NCBI RefSeq assembly: GCF_963675165.1
Contig: NC_087381.1
Coordinates: 620,001 to 684,000, forward strand
Direction: 5' to 3'
Origin: Halichondria panicea
Lineage: Eukaryota > Porifera > Demospongiae > Suberitida > Halichondriidae
DNA length: 64,000 nucleotides
Position numbers and translations under genes: made by a program. The notes below the pieces were generated by a model, which was not told where the DNA came from, ran no database searches, and was given only the letters and a program-made list of their open reading frames with translations. Position 1 is the stretch's first letter, and every line of letters begins with the position of its first letter. Positions 30,159 to 49,506 of the stretch are shown here, one piece after another.

Positions 30159-32469
30159 TTATCCCGGATATGGTGGAGGGGCTTCTCCGCCAGAAAAATA
30201 CAGTGCAGGGGGCGGTTTTGCAGTGGCTGGGGATTGCTGAGGGTAGGACGTGTCTGGAGGTTGCTGAGGGTAGGATGTGCGGTATGGGGAGGAGGCGTAT
30301 TGTCCAGTTGGTTGAGCCCCATGAACATTTTGAGGAGGGGCTTGATTCGAGTTTGAAGATCTTTGGTTCATGGAGTATGCTGTGTTATGTGTTGACATAG
30401 TGTGATCTAGAGAATTCCTAGGTGGGTCGCGATTCAGGCGATCCTGGCGATTTCCTACCAATAGGCCAATCACAACCGCGATAATGAACATAATGAGTAT
30501 AGGAATCGTGACTCCAATACTAATCCAGACTTCAGCTGATGTAGTTGATGAATTAAGTGGGTGCTGCATAATAAAAGTATGTTATACAGTGTATCAGTGT
30601 ATGCGAGATTTATATATATCTATTATACGTGATGTATATACTGTGGCCGAGAGGGTCACCCACCATCGCTATAATATATACAGCGTGTATTGCGCACACG
30701 TTACGTTAACTGGTTGCCACGTACACCATGACCAACATCACTTTAGTAACACGAAGCACACGGCGGCAGCGGCTTCATGTAACCAGTTCACAAAAGAGAC
30801 ATCAAAATGTTAGGCAGCAATCATATACATGCGGTTGACTCTTTTATCGCTATTATAGGTGGCAACTATTTTACAACCATGCAGGCGCAATGCATACACG
30901 TGGTAATGTGGTAGCGGTGGCAGGTGACCTTTGGCTATACCACAATAATCACTTACATGTCATTGCTGAACTAACAGGCTCAGCCATGCATGCATGCACA
31001 TTAATTATACTATTGACTAGCTCTTACATTCAGTACAGGTCAAGGCCACATCTTCTGAATGGTAGCAATCTTCAACTCTGGTAAGGTCAGCAGGACAATC
31101 AATGAGTCTGCTCTCAGTTCCTCGACAACGAAGCTCCATTAGCCATATCGGAATAGTCGATGAATTCGAAAGTTGGAAGAAACTATAGAAGGAATTACGT
31201 AATTATTAATGTGTTTGCTCATTAATTATTCATGAGCTCGATACGTGCATTATATATATAGAATGAGTGGAAGTCCAGCTGAAACGCAGTAGTCATATTT
31301 CACAGCTTGAATATTTTTACAAGCATACTTCGTTCTATTGGCTGAACCACATGAAGATAAAAAGGCTACTCTGAAAGCTGCAGGTACGGCTGTTTTTTTT
31401 TTATTTTTAATTTTTATAATAATTCAGCATAATAGCATAGGATATACACAATTAGCTAGTAGCTAGATGTAAAGTGCATCCTAAAGAATGTGTACAGTCT
31501 GAAATATTTAAACACACTGACAGTAACAATATCTTCTATGTTTTCTTTGGCTCTGAACGCCATTTTCAGCGTTTTGTGAGTTTCATGGGCTGGAAAGAAA
31601 ACTGCAAGAAGCATCACAAGAAGCATGTAAGAGCAAGAACACAGAGCTTATAATTATAGCTAGTTTTATTTGACTACTATAGTTTCTGCAGTTTCTAACT
31701 TGATGATTGCTCAGAGCGATATCGTATATATAACATTCAATTTTCAAGGCAAATAAATTTCAGGGAATAAAAATAAATTTTGGGGGTTGACTTTTTTACA
31801 GGAAACACTCCCACGTCACGCCTTCTATCCTTTGCACGTTATAGCAGATAGGGATTGCATGCACTAACCACAAGCCCCTCAAACAGTTTGTGCTATACAG
31901 TTACTACTGTTAAAGATGGTTAATAATTATAGCTTACACACTCACCCTAGCGCTCCAATAAATCCGAATCGACTGGCAATTGAGAACCCTAGTTGACGAC
32001 AAGCCACTCCGGCATCATCTCGACTGAGTCTGGTATCGCACACTGTCCCCCATTGTCCACTGTTATAGACCTCCAGTCTGCCATGGAGAGGAGCCTCCTG
32101 TTCGGCCTGAGTTGCCTACCAGCCTCAGGTCTCCACTTGATTGTCCTGTATAATCATATAATATATAATCATAATTATGTGTAGAGATAATTATAGTATA
32201 GTCTTAGTAGAAGTTTTAGGAAAATGAATTATTAAATCGCAATAAGAGTTCATTAGGAAGGGTACGATTATAACACAAACACTATAATATACTAGTTTAC
32301 ATGATTAATCAGACAACGCGATTCAAAGTATACTTTTATAGTATTAGAAGTACACGTACGTATAGCCTCGATGCCAGGCCGCTCTTAATTAAGATTAGTA
32401 TGAACTCACCTTAACAGCCCAAACCAGGCTCACGACAATAACTGACTTCCACAGCAAGCAATTCATCAT
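30159..32469 (-). pseudogene. Gene 6: SRCR-family member with a disrupted SRCR domain
   Basis: Exons: signal 32410-32469; SRCR halves 31946-32145 and 31028-31182; tail 30159-30563. The first SRCR half has a 4-base insertion (after GGSS, near 32083) that leads to a stop a few codons later. The signal exon has lost one base before its donor (ending LVWAVK) and is in phase 0 rather than 1. The tail exon at the ancestral acceptor is also in phase 0 (HPLNSSTTSAEVWISIGV). Direct signal-to-tail splicing would be in frame and encode about 154 residues with a membrane segment (VTIPILIMFIIAVVIGLLVG) and [10 protein letters not shown] second acceptor at about 30535 would fit phase 1. The TATA box is degenerate. 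It is either a pseudogene or a member converted to an SRCR-less form. Confidence 0.65.
31700..31910. mobile_element. Degenerate relative of the pogo-like element ends
   Basis: The right end AAGCCCCTCAAACAGTTTGTGCTATACAGTTA resembles the right terminus of the transposon at 23523; the left limit is unclear. It lies in the SRCR intron of gene 6. Confidence 0.35.
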
Positions 32470-33032
32470 TGGCAATGCTTCTTGCAATCTAAAGTAGCTA
32501 ATAATTATTTATGAAGGCACAACCTTTTTACACTCCTATATAGACATGGATGCAAGATGGGATGTAGGTATGAAGGTGGGTTCATCTGACCATTTCCTTA
32601 TATACAATCTACAACAGTACCAATGTACATCTAAACAAACCAAGGAGTGTCATTATGATGCATGATGACTGTGATCATGAGGTTGTGGTCCACACGTCAT
32701 TCACTCACATCGCTAATTATGACGGGTATGAATATCATTATAGAAGTCATTTTCTGTTCTGTTCATCAGTACACCAGCAGCAGAGCTATGCATGACTGTG
32801 CATGACTGTGCATGACTGTGCATGACTGTGCATGTTGCTTTTTATGTGCATTATAGCATTAGTGCTTTGCTATTATTCAGCAGTTACCAAATAACATTAT
32901 CAGAATTGAAAGGTGGATGAAAATTGAGCTATGAGAACGAGACATCAAGTACATGCAGATACTAATTTGCTATCACTTAGTCAATAATGTATCTTAAGAA
33001 CACTGATAGCTACTTGGTGGACAGACCCATGC
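32470..33032. other. Intergenic region between genes 6 and 7
   Basis: Promoter side of gene 6 with a weak GTAAAAAG in place of the TATA box (about 32523-32531), a 10-base tandem repeat GCATGACTGT (about 32797-32835) and a 3' flank resembling that of gene 9. No gene. Confidence 0.5.
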
Positions 33033-33070
33033 TTAGCCCGGATATATATGGTAGAGGGGCCTGGTACTGG
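33033..33070 (-). pseudogene. Relic 3' end of a tail exon
   Basis: On the minus strand it ends GPSTIYPG then TAA, comparable to GEAPPPYPG-stop. The flank to its left (GACATCAAG...AGATACTAATTTGCTATCAC) matches the 3' flank of gene 9. It lies downstream of the real gene 7 tail, so it is probably left from a lost copy. Confidence 0.45.
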
Positions 33071-33415
33071 ACGAACAATAGAGGGGGGGGGAATGTTACG
33101 CCCCTGCATTTCATACATGCTCAATTGATTAATCAACTGATGCATCATCCAGTGCACTAGCATTAAAACTGAAAACCTTTTTTAAAACTTATCAAGCTAG
33201 TTTTTTCAGATATAAAAAAGTACTTGAATGATGAATGATGAATATTATAGAACAAAGTGTGTGCAATATGCATGCGTAACTAACAGTGCAATGAAGCACA
33301 GTCACATGAATGTCATTGGCTGTAGGTCACATGATCGAAGGTACTGATACATACCTAAGAGCTACATTGTCTTGCAATCATGATGCGGTACAGTTAGCAA
33401 TATTGAGGTCGGGTC
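33071..33415. other. Spacer between the tail relic and gene 7
   Basis: AT-rich sequence with no supported gene or element. Confidence 0.5.
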
Positions 33416-36395
33416 TCACTGGGGTAGGGGTGTGGTAAATATCTCAGCATAGGGCGGTGGGGCATCTTTTACGTGGGGCTGAGTTACCACTATTCCACTA
33501 GATGGATACGGGGCTGGGGGTTGCTGTCCAGTGGGATCCTTAGCAGGGGATTGCTGTCCAGTAGCGTAGGGGGCAAGGGGTTGCTGTCCAGTGGAGTCCT
33601 TAGCAAGGGGTTGCTGTCCAGTAGCGTAGGGGGAAGGGGGTTGCTGTCCAGTAGGATCCTTAGCAGGGGATTGCTGTCCAGTAGCGTAGGGAGCTGGGGG
33701 GTATGCAGGGTCGGCATATTGTCCAGTCGGGTAGGGAGGTACTGGTTGAGACCCATACGAATTCTGAGTGGGGGCAGCCTGGTTAGTCGGATATGGAGCA
33801 AAATTCGCTGGAGGATTTGCGGGATCTTGTTGAGGGTGGCCAGCCTGCGGTTGCACGGTTTGCATGGGGTAGGCATTAGCTTGGGAACGAACCACTTGAT
33901 TGGGAGGGGCTGGTTTAGATGCGGTCTTCTTCTTCTTGTAGCAGTAGCAACAACAACAACAACAACAACAACCGAAGATAAGGATCAGAGTAATGACAAA
34001 AACGATAGTCACAGCAACGACACCCGCCACTATACCACCACCTGGACTATCTATAGCGTGTGTGTGAGGAGGGGAAATAAATTAATAATTGCAATCGTAT
34101 ATACAGTATCATGTGAAAAAATCAACTTGGAATGAATGCAATTGAAGGAAGCTATAAATAAGGCTGCTGATGCCTCAGTGGCACACTAATAAGCTCCACT
34201 TATCAATTTTCCTATTATTAGTAGTACCACATGAAATTTCATGTATGCGTACTTGTACACATAATAATTTCATGTACTTATAAATAGGGTGAATATACAA
34301 ATATACGGTACGTGTTCCACTATGCTGTATAAAGGTGATGACTCACTGCTAGCCACGTCGATAGTGGAGCAAGACAGCTGTATGTCCTCATGGTGACCGC
34401 AGTCGTGCGTCCTGATACCACTGTGATTACAGAGGAGGAGAAAGTCATCGTCTGTTGTGCACTGAACATCGTCCAATTGAATTGGCAGGCTGCTCAATCT
34501 GCAGGGAAAAATACTAATCTTATTTCGGGCCATTGTATAATTTTAACCTCCCACCAGAGAAGGACCCCTATAGTATTGTATACTTTTGGTATTATCGATA
34601 TCCTCCAGCCTTTTATACTGTATAGAGGACAAACAGTATAGTTGCATGTTCCCTGCCAAAGTGTATTTATCCGAGTAACTATATATATATACCACTACTA
34701 AATTTAAATTTTTGTACTGTATACATAATTATTATAACTTACGGAAAATCTACATCACCAAAGCTGTTGGCTGAGAAATATCCCAGTTGACGACAAGCAA
34801 GGTCAGCTGACGTCTGCGTAAACAGGTCATCGCACACGGTCCCCCACTGACGCCTAGCGTACACCTCCAAAAGACCAGTAGACACGCCCGGACCCGTTGA
34901 TCCCAGCCCTCCAAGCCTTCCCCTGGACCTCAATCGCAGTGAACCCTCTACAGTAGGGAAAATCAATGACATATAGATTTGGCTACTTACTCTATAACGG
35001 TATAATTGTAGACACATTATTATAAGCTAGCTATACAACAAGTTTTATTCTGACCCACTACACAATCATTATGTAGATTTAGCGAGATGATTAAAAATGC
35101 AATCTCTACGGGTATACAATAAAGGTTCTCTAACTCAAATTGTGAATTCTTACCTTTCAAATTCAAGCTAACACTTATTAGCTATACCACAGTTCGCAAA
35201 GTTATATAAAACTTGTGAGTATTGTTTAAACATGCAGTGAATACTCAAAATTAAATGTACAAAGGCTGACAAGATTACACGCACCTCCACGACAGACCAG
35301 TGCCACGTCTTCACTATGGTCACAGTCATGGACACCAAATGGTCCAGAGGCACATTCCGCAATAGTCTGACTTGGTTCTAAACTACAGCGGATATTATCG
35401 ATCCAGATGGGGCCAGAACCTTGCTCAAAGCTGTGTGCGTGAATGGGAGTGTGGGTGGGAGTTAGTGAAAGGATTGTGGCTATTATTATGATGTAGAAAC
35501 CTGCTGTGGAGAGACTTTGGAGCCCATTAACCTGGCTGTACTATAGAGGGTGGCCTGCTAACACAGGTCCAAACACATGCTATGATGGAAGACTTTGGGG
35601 CCCATTAACCTGGCTGTATTATAGAGGGTGGCCTGCTTAACACAGGTCCAAACACATGCTATGGATACTTTGGGGCCCATTAACCTGGCTGTATTATAGA
35701 GGGTGTCCTGCTAACACAGGTCCAAACACATGCTATGGAGACTCTGAGGCCCATTAACCTGGCTGTATTATAGAGGGTGTCCTGCTGCTTGAGCCTCCCA
35801 CTCACTTCTATCTCAAAGGGGGGTTCAATTGAACCCAAAGAACCCCCTCTGGATCCGCCACTGACTACAATAGAGAAAATAGACATCGTATTATATAGCT
35901 CACCGAAGCCTCCCAACGTTGCCAGAATAAATATTGCCCAGAAGCCCAAGTTGTCTGCAAGCCGTCTCTGCTTCAGTTTGTCGGAATCCATCGTCACAGA
36001 CTGTCCCCCACTGGTTGTTGATATAGATCTCCAGTCGACCAGAGAACGGACGAGAGTCACCACCAGTGTTGAGTCGAATCTCACCCTCTATAGGCCCAAA
36101 CTGGGCACCTGAGAGTATACGTTTGTATGTAAGCAATTGCTATAATGCACAATGATACGAGCACTTGTAAGTTGTTTATATCTATATAATTATAGAGTTA
36201 TATATCGCTTAGGGAGCTACTAATTAGAAGGATGTTTAATTACAATAAGAGATGTGCACTCACACACATGTACTGTGTGCCCCCACACTCTTCACACACA
36301 CACACACTCTTCACACATGCACATGCACTCACACACATGCACTCACCCTCTTGGCTGTACTGTGTGCCCTCACACTCTTCACACAAACACACACA

Positions 36396-36448
<53 letters not shown>

Positions 36449-37865
36449 CCGCTTCGCTATACTGTGTGCCCCCACACAACACTGCCATGTTAAAGAAGAG
36501 TCTGCTGCGGCCAACGGTGTAGTCACAATCCAGTACTCTATTCTCAGACCCAGAACAAGAAATATTGTCAATCACATGAGTAGAGCTTGAATCAGAATTC
36601 GAATACCTGCATGTGTACATGCATGTATAGGTTCATGCTTTATAAAACATATATTTGGTTGCACAAAATTCGTCTCCATACTCCATTATCTTAAATTATG
36701 GGCCTTCGTGTAGCCAAAAGGGAAACTTTTGGGTAAAAATAATGATTAAGCCACCCCAGAGCTGATATGCTATATTTATAGAGTCAGTAATGAATTCTCA
36801 CCCCAAACTAAATGTACTGTCATTGTACACGCTAACGGGAAAGCCCAGCTGTCGACAAATAACGTCCGCAGTTTGACGCGTGCCTGTGATCACGGAGATG
36901 GTGTGCCACACGCCGTTTATATAGACCTCCACACGCCCACCCATTCCTCTAGTATGGCCATTGAGCCCAACCAGTCTCACATCTCCATGTTCCGGGTTTA
37001 CAGTAATTTGACCTGCATACATGTAGGTATTATGTTTATTGTGGGCACACTATACAAGCAGGCCGCCTTCTATAATACAGCCAAGTTAATGGGCCCCAAA
37101 GTCTCCATAGCATGTGTTTAGACCTGTGTTAGCAGGCCACCCTCTATAATACAGCCAGGTTAATGGGCCCCAAAGTTTCCATAACATGTACTTCAATTTT
37201 GCAGGCCATGCAACTCTTATTACAGCCACTTTTGGTCAGTCAAAGGGCGACCACTATCTTGCACTTTTAAAACCAGTCTTCCAACAGCTGATCTCGTGCA
37301 TAAATAGAGCAAAGAAAAATGGCAGTTGATAGCCAACAGAGGCCACATGCATGCAATAATCGTGAGATCATAGGTCGTTAGGTCTATGAGTTGGCCACTG
37401 TAATGATAATCATGAGGTATATCATTACGGTATTACATCACTGACAATGTTGCATACACATTCATTGGTTTTGTACAGCAATTAAGCTAGTATATTACCC
37501 ACAACATCAGTTCCTCTTAGGTATACGTATACATACACTTTGCCTTTAAACATGCCATGGCATATTGACTGCTATAATTATATGAAAATACCAGGACGAC
37601 AATTAATAGTACTGTAATAGTATGACATGCGGAGTCTGTCAGATCTCGCTAAATACTGTCTAATCGAGTTTCCTAGCAGAAAAAATCATGCACACAATCA
37701 ATCATACAGTATACAGAGTATGTAGAAACAGCATAATTTTAATTGGAATAAATTATTAAAACTCCTTGTAGAATAGGCACAAGAATATAATTTCACTAGC
37801 TCACCTCCAACAGCCCAAACCAGGCTCAGGACAGTAACTGTCTTCCACAGTAAGCAATTCATCAT
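33416..37865 (-). CDS. Gene 7: divergent SRCR receptor with three SRCR domains, poly-Cys juxtamembrane and repetitive tail
   Basis: Exons: signal 37805-37865 (MMNCLLWK...VLSLVWAVG); SRCR-1 36802-37012 and 36449-36606; SRCR-2 35904-36108 and 35285-35430; SRCR-3 34743-34947 and 34347-34498; tail 33416-34050. All phases fit; about 590 residues. SRCR-1 lacks the Cys of WGTVC (reads WHTISV) and the Cys of EDC, keeping the other four. SRCR-2 and -3 have six. The tail is unlike the others: GGGIVAGVVAVTIVFVITLILIFG, eight Cys in a row, YCYKKKK, then a Gln/Pro/Tyr-rich region with three 20-residue repeats (ATGQQ...TGQQP) and the end DAPPPYAEIFTTPLPQ, which keeps a PPxY motif. The poly-Cys stretch at the membrane border is a likely palmitoylation region (inferred). 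Confidence 0.85.
33520..33700. repeat. 60-bp coding repeat in the gene 7 tail
   Basis: Repeats of GGTTGCTGTCCAGTRGNGT alternate with GTCCTTAGC or GCGTAGGG and encode about three 20-residue units ending TGQQP or TGQQS in the cytoplasmic tail. Confidence 0.75.
35511..35790. repeat. Minisatellite of about 76 bp, four copies
   Basis: Units contain CCCATTAACCTGGCTGTA and CAGGTCCAAACACATGCTAT, in the SRCR-2 intron of gene 7. Two inverted units lie at 37055-37190 in intron 1 of the same gene. It is followed by a hAT-like end TGGATCCGCCACTG. Confidence 0.8.
36262..36447. repeat. (CA)n microsatellite with embedded copies of an exon end and splice donor
   Basis: The run directly abuts the donor of exon 36449-36606. 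On the minus strand the exon end GGCACACAGTATAGCGAAG-CGGGTGAGTG recurs twice further in as GGCACACAGTACAGCCAAG-AGGGTGAGTG and GGCACACAGTACATG-TGTGTGAGTG, each followed by TG repeats. Confidence 0.8.
37055..37190. repeat. Inverted copies of the 76-bp minisatellite
   Basis: Two units, reverse complementary to those at 35511-35790, in intron 1 of gene 7. Confidence 0.75.
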
Positions 37866-37908
37866 TGGTAATGTTTCTTGTAATGCAAGTAATCAAATGA
37901 AGGCCCAC

Positions 37909-37916
37909 TTCTTATA
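37909..37916 (-). promoter_or_regulatory. TATA-like box of gene 7
   Basis: TATAAGAA on the minus strand about 45 bases before the ATG, at the same place as the TATAAAAG of the other genes but with an altered core. Confidence 0.45.
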
Positions 37917-38089
37917 CACCTCTCATGCTCTGCATGAACCATAGATTATCTATGCATGTGCTTGTTTCCGGTATGAGGATATGCATAGTGCATGAGTTCA
38001 TTTGTGGCATAAATTAAAGGATGTGAGTTTAATTGAAGGATGTATAGACTATGAAGTAGTGCGTGGGAATATCCTGTGTGTATCTAGTG

Positions 38090-38391
38090 TTGGGCGTGGC
38101 TCGACCGTCTCCTGACGGGAGGTCAGGTTGCAAGCCTATCTGGGATTTGTTCTAGCGCCACTATAGTGGTGCCCTATCAGATTGCAGCATTTTTCACGTA
38201 TTTGGTTACACTTCCGTTTGCATCTAGTTGCGAAACCGCATGCAGTATGCTGTGGTTTATCACGTCATCATGTCGGTTAACACCCACTTGAGAAGAAGAA
38301 TATTCATGACAGTGTTACAATGCTGCAGAACAAATCCCAGATAGGCTTGCAACCCGACCTCCCGTCAGGGAGACGGTCGGGCCACGCCCAA
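38090..38391. mobile_element. 302-bp MITE with about 65-bp inverted ends
   Basis: Starts TTGGGCGTGGCTCGACCGTC and ends GACGGTCGGGCCACGCCCAA, flanked by the 6-base repeat CTAGTG (38084-38089 and 38392-38397). It lies upstream of gene 7 and is noncoding. Confidence 0.8.
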
Positions 38392-38397
38392 CTAGTG

Positions 38398-38940
38398 TGT
38401 ATCTATGAGATTGAACTTATTAGACTATTGTGTGTTGATGTTAGCCTTAGGTCACTATAACCTGTAAACCATCCTTGGCCTCGGGGCTTCGCCCTCGTCC
38501 CCTCGGAGGTTTATTGCCATAAATTCTTATGTACACAGACGATTACAATAGTTGCCCTTATTAGACGTGCAGTGTGATCACCCGTTAACTGCTATTGACT
38601 CAATATTGAGTCATAAACTTGTGCATGCCACTTGTGATAATAGTGTCAGTGTTATATTATGCTTGTAGCCAGCCAAGCAGAGCTTGTTATCGTTTAGGCA
38701 TTGGGTGTACATGAGTGGGTGTATGCACGTGAGGGCTTATCTTTTAAACGGTCGAAATATTTTACATAATAATTTATGCTATGAAGCAGAATCCCGATGG
38801 AACACATACAATTGCACAAGGGTAAAGTAAAACATCTGATTCTAGCTTTCCCTATAATTAAACATACGTCAATTTGTCTAAAGTTCAATACTACTTTCAG
38901 TTAATACTACTTGCATGCATGGTGGGCGGTACCCATATGC
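38398..38940. other. Rest of the intergenic region between genes 7 and 8
   Basis: Includes AGGTCACTATAACCT (38449-38463), a variant of the upstream palindrome, and a 3' flank shared with gene 11 (ACATACGTCAATTTGTCTAAAG). No gene. Confidence 0.55.
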
Positions 38941-46860
<7,920 letters not shown>

Positions 46861-46905
46861 TATTGGCAATGTTTGTTGCAATTCAGTAATGAAAGCACAA
46901 TTTAA

Positions 46906-46913
46906 CTTTTATA
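46906..46913 (-). promoter_or_regulatory. TATA box of gene 8
   Basis: TATAAAAG on the minus strand about 46 bases before the ATG at 46860. The variant palindrome TGGTCACTAACCT lies at 46995-47007. Confidence 0.6.
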
Positions 46914-47013
46914 CACACACCTCAATAACAGTAACCATGCATGATGTCATGTGGGTAGTTCATGTGACTGCATTGTTAGTACTGAACTTGGATGTGGTCA
47001 CTAACCTTTATCC

Positions 47014-47802
47014 TTGTATCATATGAACTCCTGCTTGGTGCATGCATGTATAATATATCATAGTGTGCATGAGATCATCCTTTAATATCCACATCCTGTT
47101 GGGTCATACCCGACACTATATTGTGCAATCCCTTCACGATTTCACCCTTTACTATGAATAATTCAAACAAACTGTGACTTATATAATTTGGTCTTGCTGC
47201 AAATAAATTAGATAAAGGCTATAGAGTAGACTACCGAATTTCGTCAGACGTCAATAAAATCGTCAGCTAAAAGTGCATATAATGCACAAACAAAAACGAG
47301 ATTGATTCTAACTAACTGCACACACAAATACGTGGCTATGGCTATGGGAGTCGGATTATTAACCAGCGATAATTTGGATGGGCAAGTCGCTTCCAGTCGG
47401 AACTGTGAACACTAGAAAAAACACATTAGGTGTGATTATGTGAAGGTGGTCCCACACCTCTTAAGTAGTGGCCCACTCTATTATACTGCACATGCATGTG
47501 CATTGAGTGAGCTATATAGATCTTATATATACATGCAGGGCCTCTGAAGAGATGTATACTTTTACAGCATATCTTAATCTTGCAGTGTTGTGTTTGTCCT
47601 TACTTGTATAATTATAGCTGCAATAACATTAATTATTGAATCTACATTGAAAATAGGAAGAAAAATTAATCAAATTAATTGTTATACAAGATTAGTTTCT
47701 ATCAGCTATAGGCTCAATTTTATGTGAGAGATGGCATGATAATAAATTAAGTGCGAATATAATTATTAACAGTATCGTATTTGTCATTCTGTGTCTCTAC
47801 AG
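47014..47802. other. Intergenic region between genes 8 and 9
   Basis: No gene or clear element recognised; it ends at an inverted SRCR relic. Confidence 0.5.
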
Positions 47803-47920
47803 GACAATCAAGTGGACAATGGGTTTAGCCTCTGACAAGTTGACTAGAGGTCTATTACAATGGACAATGGGAGACAGTGTGTGACGACAGCTTCAGTTAA
47901 TTGATGCAAGGGTGCAGCTG
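47803..47920 (+). pseudogene. Orphan inverted SRCR first-half exon with its splice acceptor
   Basis: On the plus strand, CTCTACAG is followed by GACAATCAAGTGGA, then after an internal loss GAGGTCTATTACAATGGACA, ACAGTGTGTGACGACAGC and GATGCAAGGGTG. This is a first-half SRCR exon with deletions and stops, opposite in direction to all eleven genes. Confidence 0.75.
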
Positions 47921-48286
47921 GCCTGGCCTGGCAGGCTACTATAGCAAACTTGTGTCCATGCACACTTGGAGAATCAAGTTTTCTTTTATGCCTATAATAA
48001 AAGACGAGTATATAACCGGCTTTACATACATAGAATATGAAACACTTCAAGAATATCCGCATGAACTATCTGATATAGGGTTTCTTAGTATACCAGTCCA
48101 ACTTGTGATAATTTCAGCCGAACCATGGATTATAATAGACCATACATGCATGGTCTAAGGCCGAAAATAATTATGACCTCTATAGATCTACCTGTATTGT
48201 GCATTCATAAGTGTTTATTTATCATTCACAAAATAACATTATTTCAGAATTGAAGGAGAGATTAAAATTGAGATATAAAAATTGAG
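47921..48286. other. Spacer downstream of gene 9
   Basis: Includes a palindromic AGACCATACATGCATGGTCT near 48138-48157 and the 3' flank of the gene 9 tail. No gene. Confidence 0.5.
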
Positions 48287-49030
48287 CTATGCATGAGACA
48301 TCAAGTATACAGCAGATACTAATTTGCTATCACCCTCAGTTAATTTTCTTATTGGTGGGCATGCAGTATCCATAGTTATCCCGGATATGGTGGAGGGGCT
48401 TCTCTGCCAGAAAAATATAGTGCAGGGGGTGGTTTTGCGTGGGATAAGGGGCTGGGGGTTGCTGAGGGTAGGACGTGTGGTACGAGGGGGTGGCATATTG
48501 TCCAGTCGGGTAGGCAGCTGCTGGTTGAGGTCCATGAACATTTGGAGGGGGAGGTTGATTAGAGTTTGATTCATGGAGTAGGCTGTATTTTGTGTATTTG
48601 TGACGGTCGTTGTAGCTGTCGAGGTAGTGTTAGTGTTTAGATTCCTGGGTGGGGGGTGAGCCAGGCGACGTTTTCTTGTGATACTACAGAACAAAACGAT
48701 AATCACAATGACAAAGATGATGAAAACAGGAACAGACACTCCAACACCGATAGATACGCTGGATACCGATGCTGCATAAAAATAAAGTATGTCAGTGTCG
48801 ATAAATATGCATGTGGTCTGTATAATTATTTTATTGATTTATGTATGGTGGCCGAGAGGGTCACCTGTCATTGCTGCACGCGTTACAATACATGATTACC
48901 ACGTGGCAGCTGCTGTTCGGTAGTTATGGCCATTGCGCTTTGTATAAATAATTAGAGATGCGGAAAAACAATTTAGCTTCATGACTGGAACTTGATCTGA
49001 GAGAGCTCTATTATATAACAGAACTCCAGA

Positions 49031-49188
49031 CAGTGGCGCAGGAAGGGGGGGGGCTCTAGGGGCTGGAGCCCCCCCCATCTTTCTAGGCTATATTTAGTAG
49101 AGATGACTTATCAAGCTGCAGCTGTACTTGTTTTCCATTCAAAATATAGAGCCCCCCCCCCATTGAGGAATTGCTTCCTACGCCACTG
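49031..49188. mobile_element. 158-bp MITE with CAGTGGCG ends
   Basis: Starts CAGTGGCGCAGGAAG and ends CTTCCTACGCCACTG, flanked by the 5-base repeat CCAGA (49026-49030 and 49189-49193). Internal poly-G and poly-C tracts are near-complementary. It lies in the tail-proximal intron of gene 9. Confidence 0.8.
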
Positions 49189-49506
49189 CCAGATAGAGTA
49201 TCTATATAGCTATATACATAGATGCTTACATTGTATATGTGAATGTTTAGGTGAGCATGGCCACAGATCAATATATATACCACTTGATTGTCAACACAAA
49301 GTGCAGCTACAAGACAATGCAGTGTGTGGCTGTAACCACTTCACGAAAATTACATTTGTTAGGCAGCAACCGCAATACGGTTGAATGTTTTACCGCTTCA
49401 GGAGGTAAGCATTTTACAACCACGCGGGAGTAAATGCACGAGTGGCGTGGGCTACTATATGTCATTGCATTGAATTCCGAGCTAAAAGACCTTATATAGC
49501 CATATA

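Noticed and set aside
36232-36590. His/Thr-rich plus-strand frames over the CA repeat
   Set aside because: Translation of a (CA)n microsatellite; not a gene.
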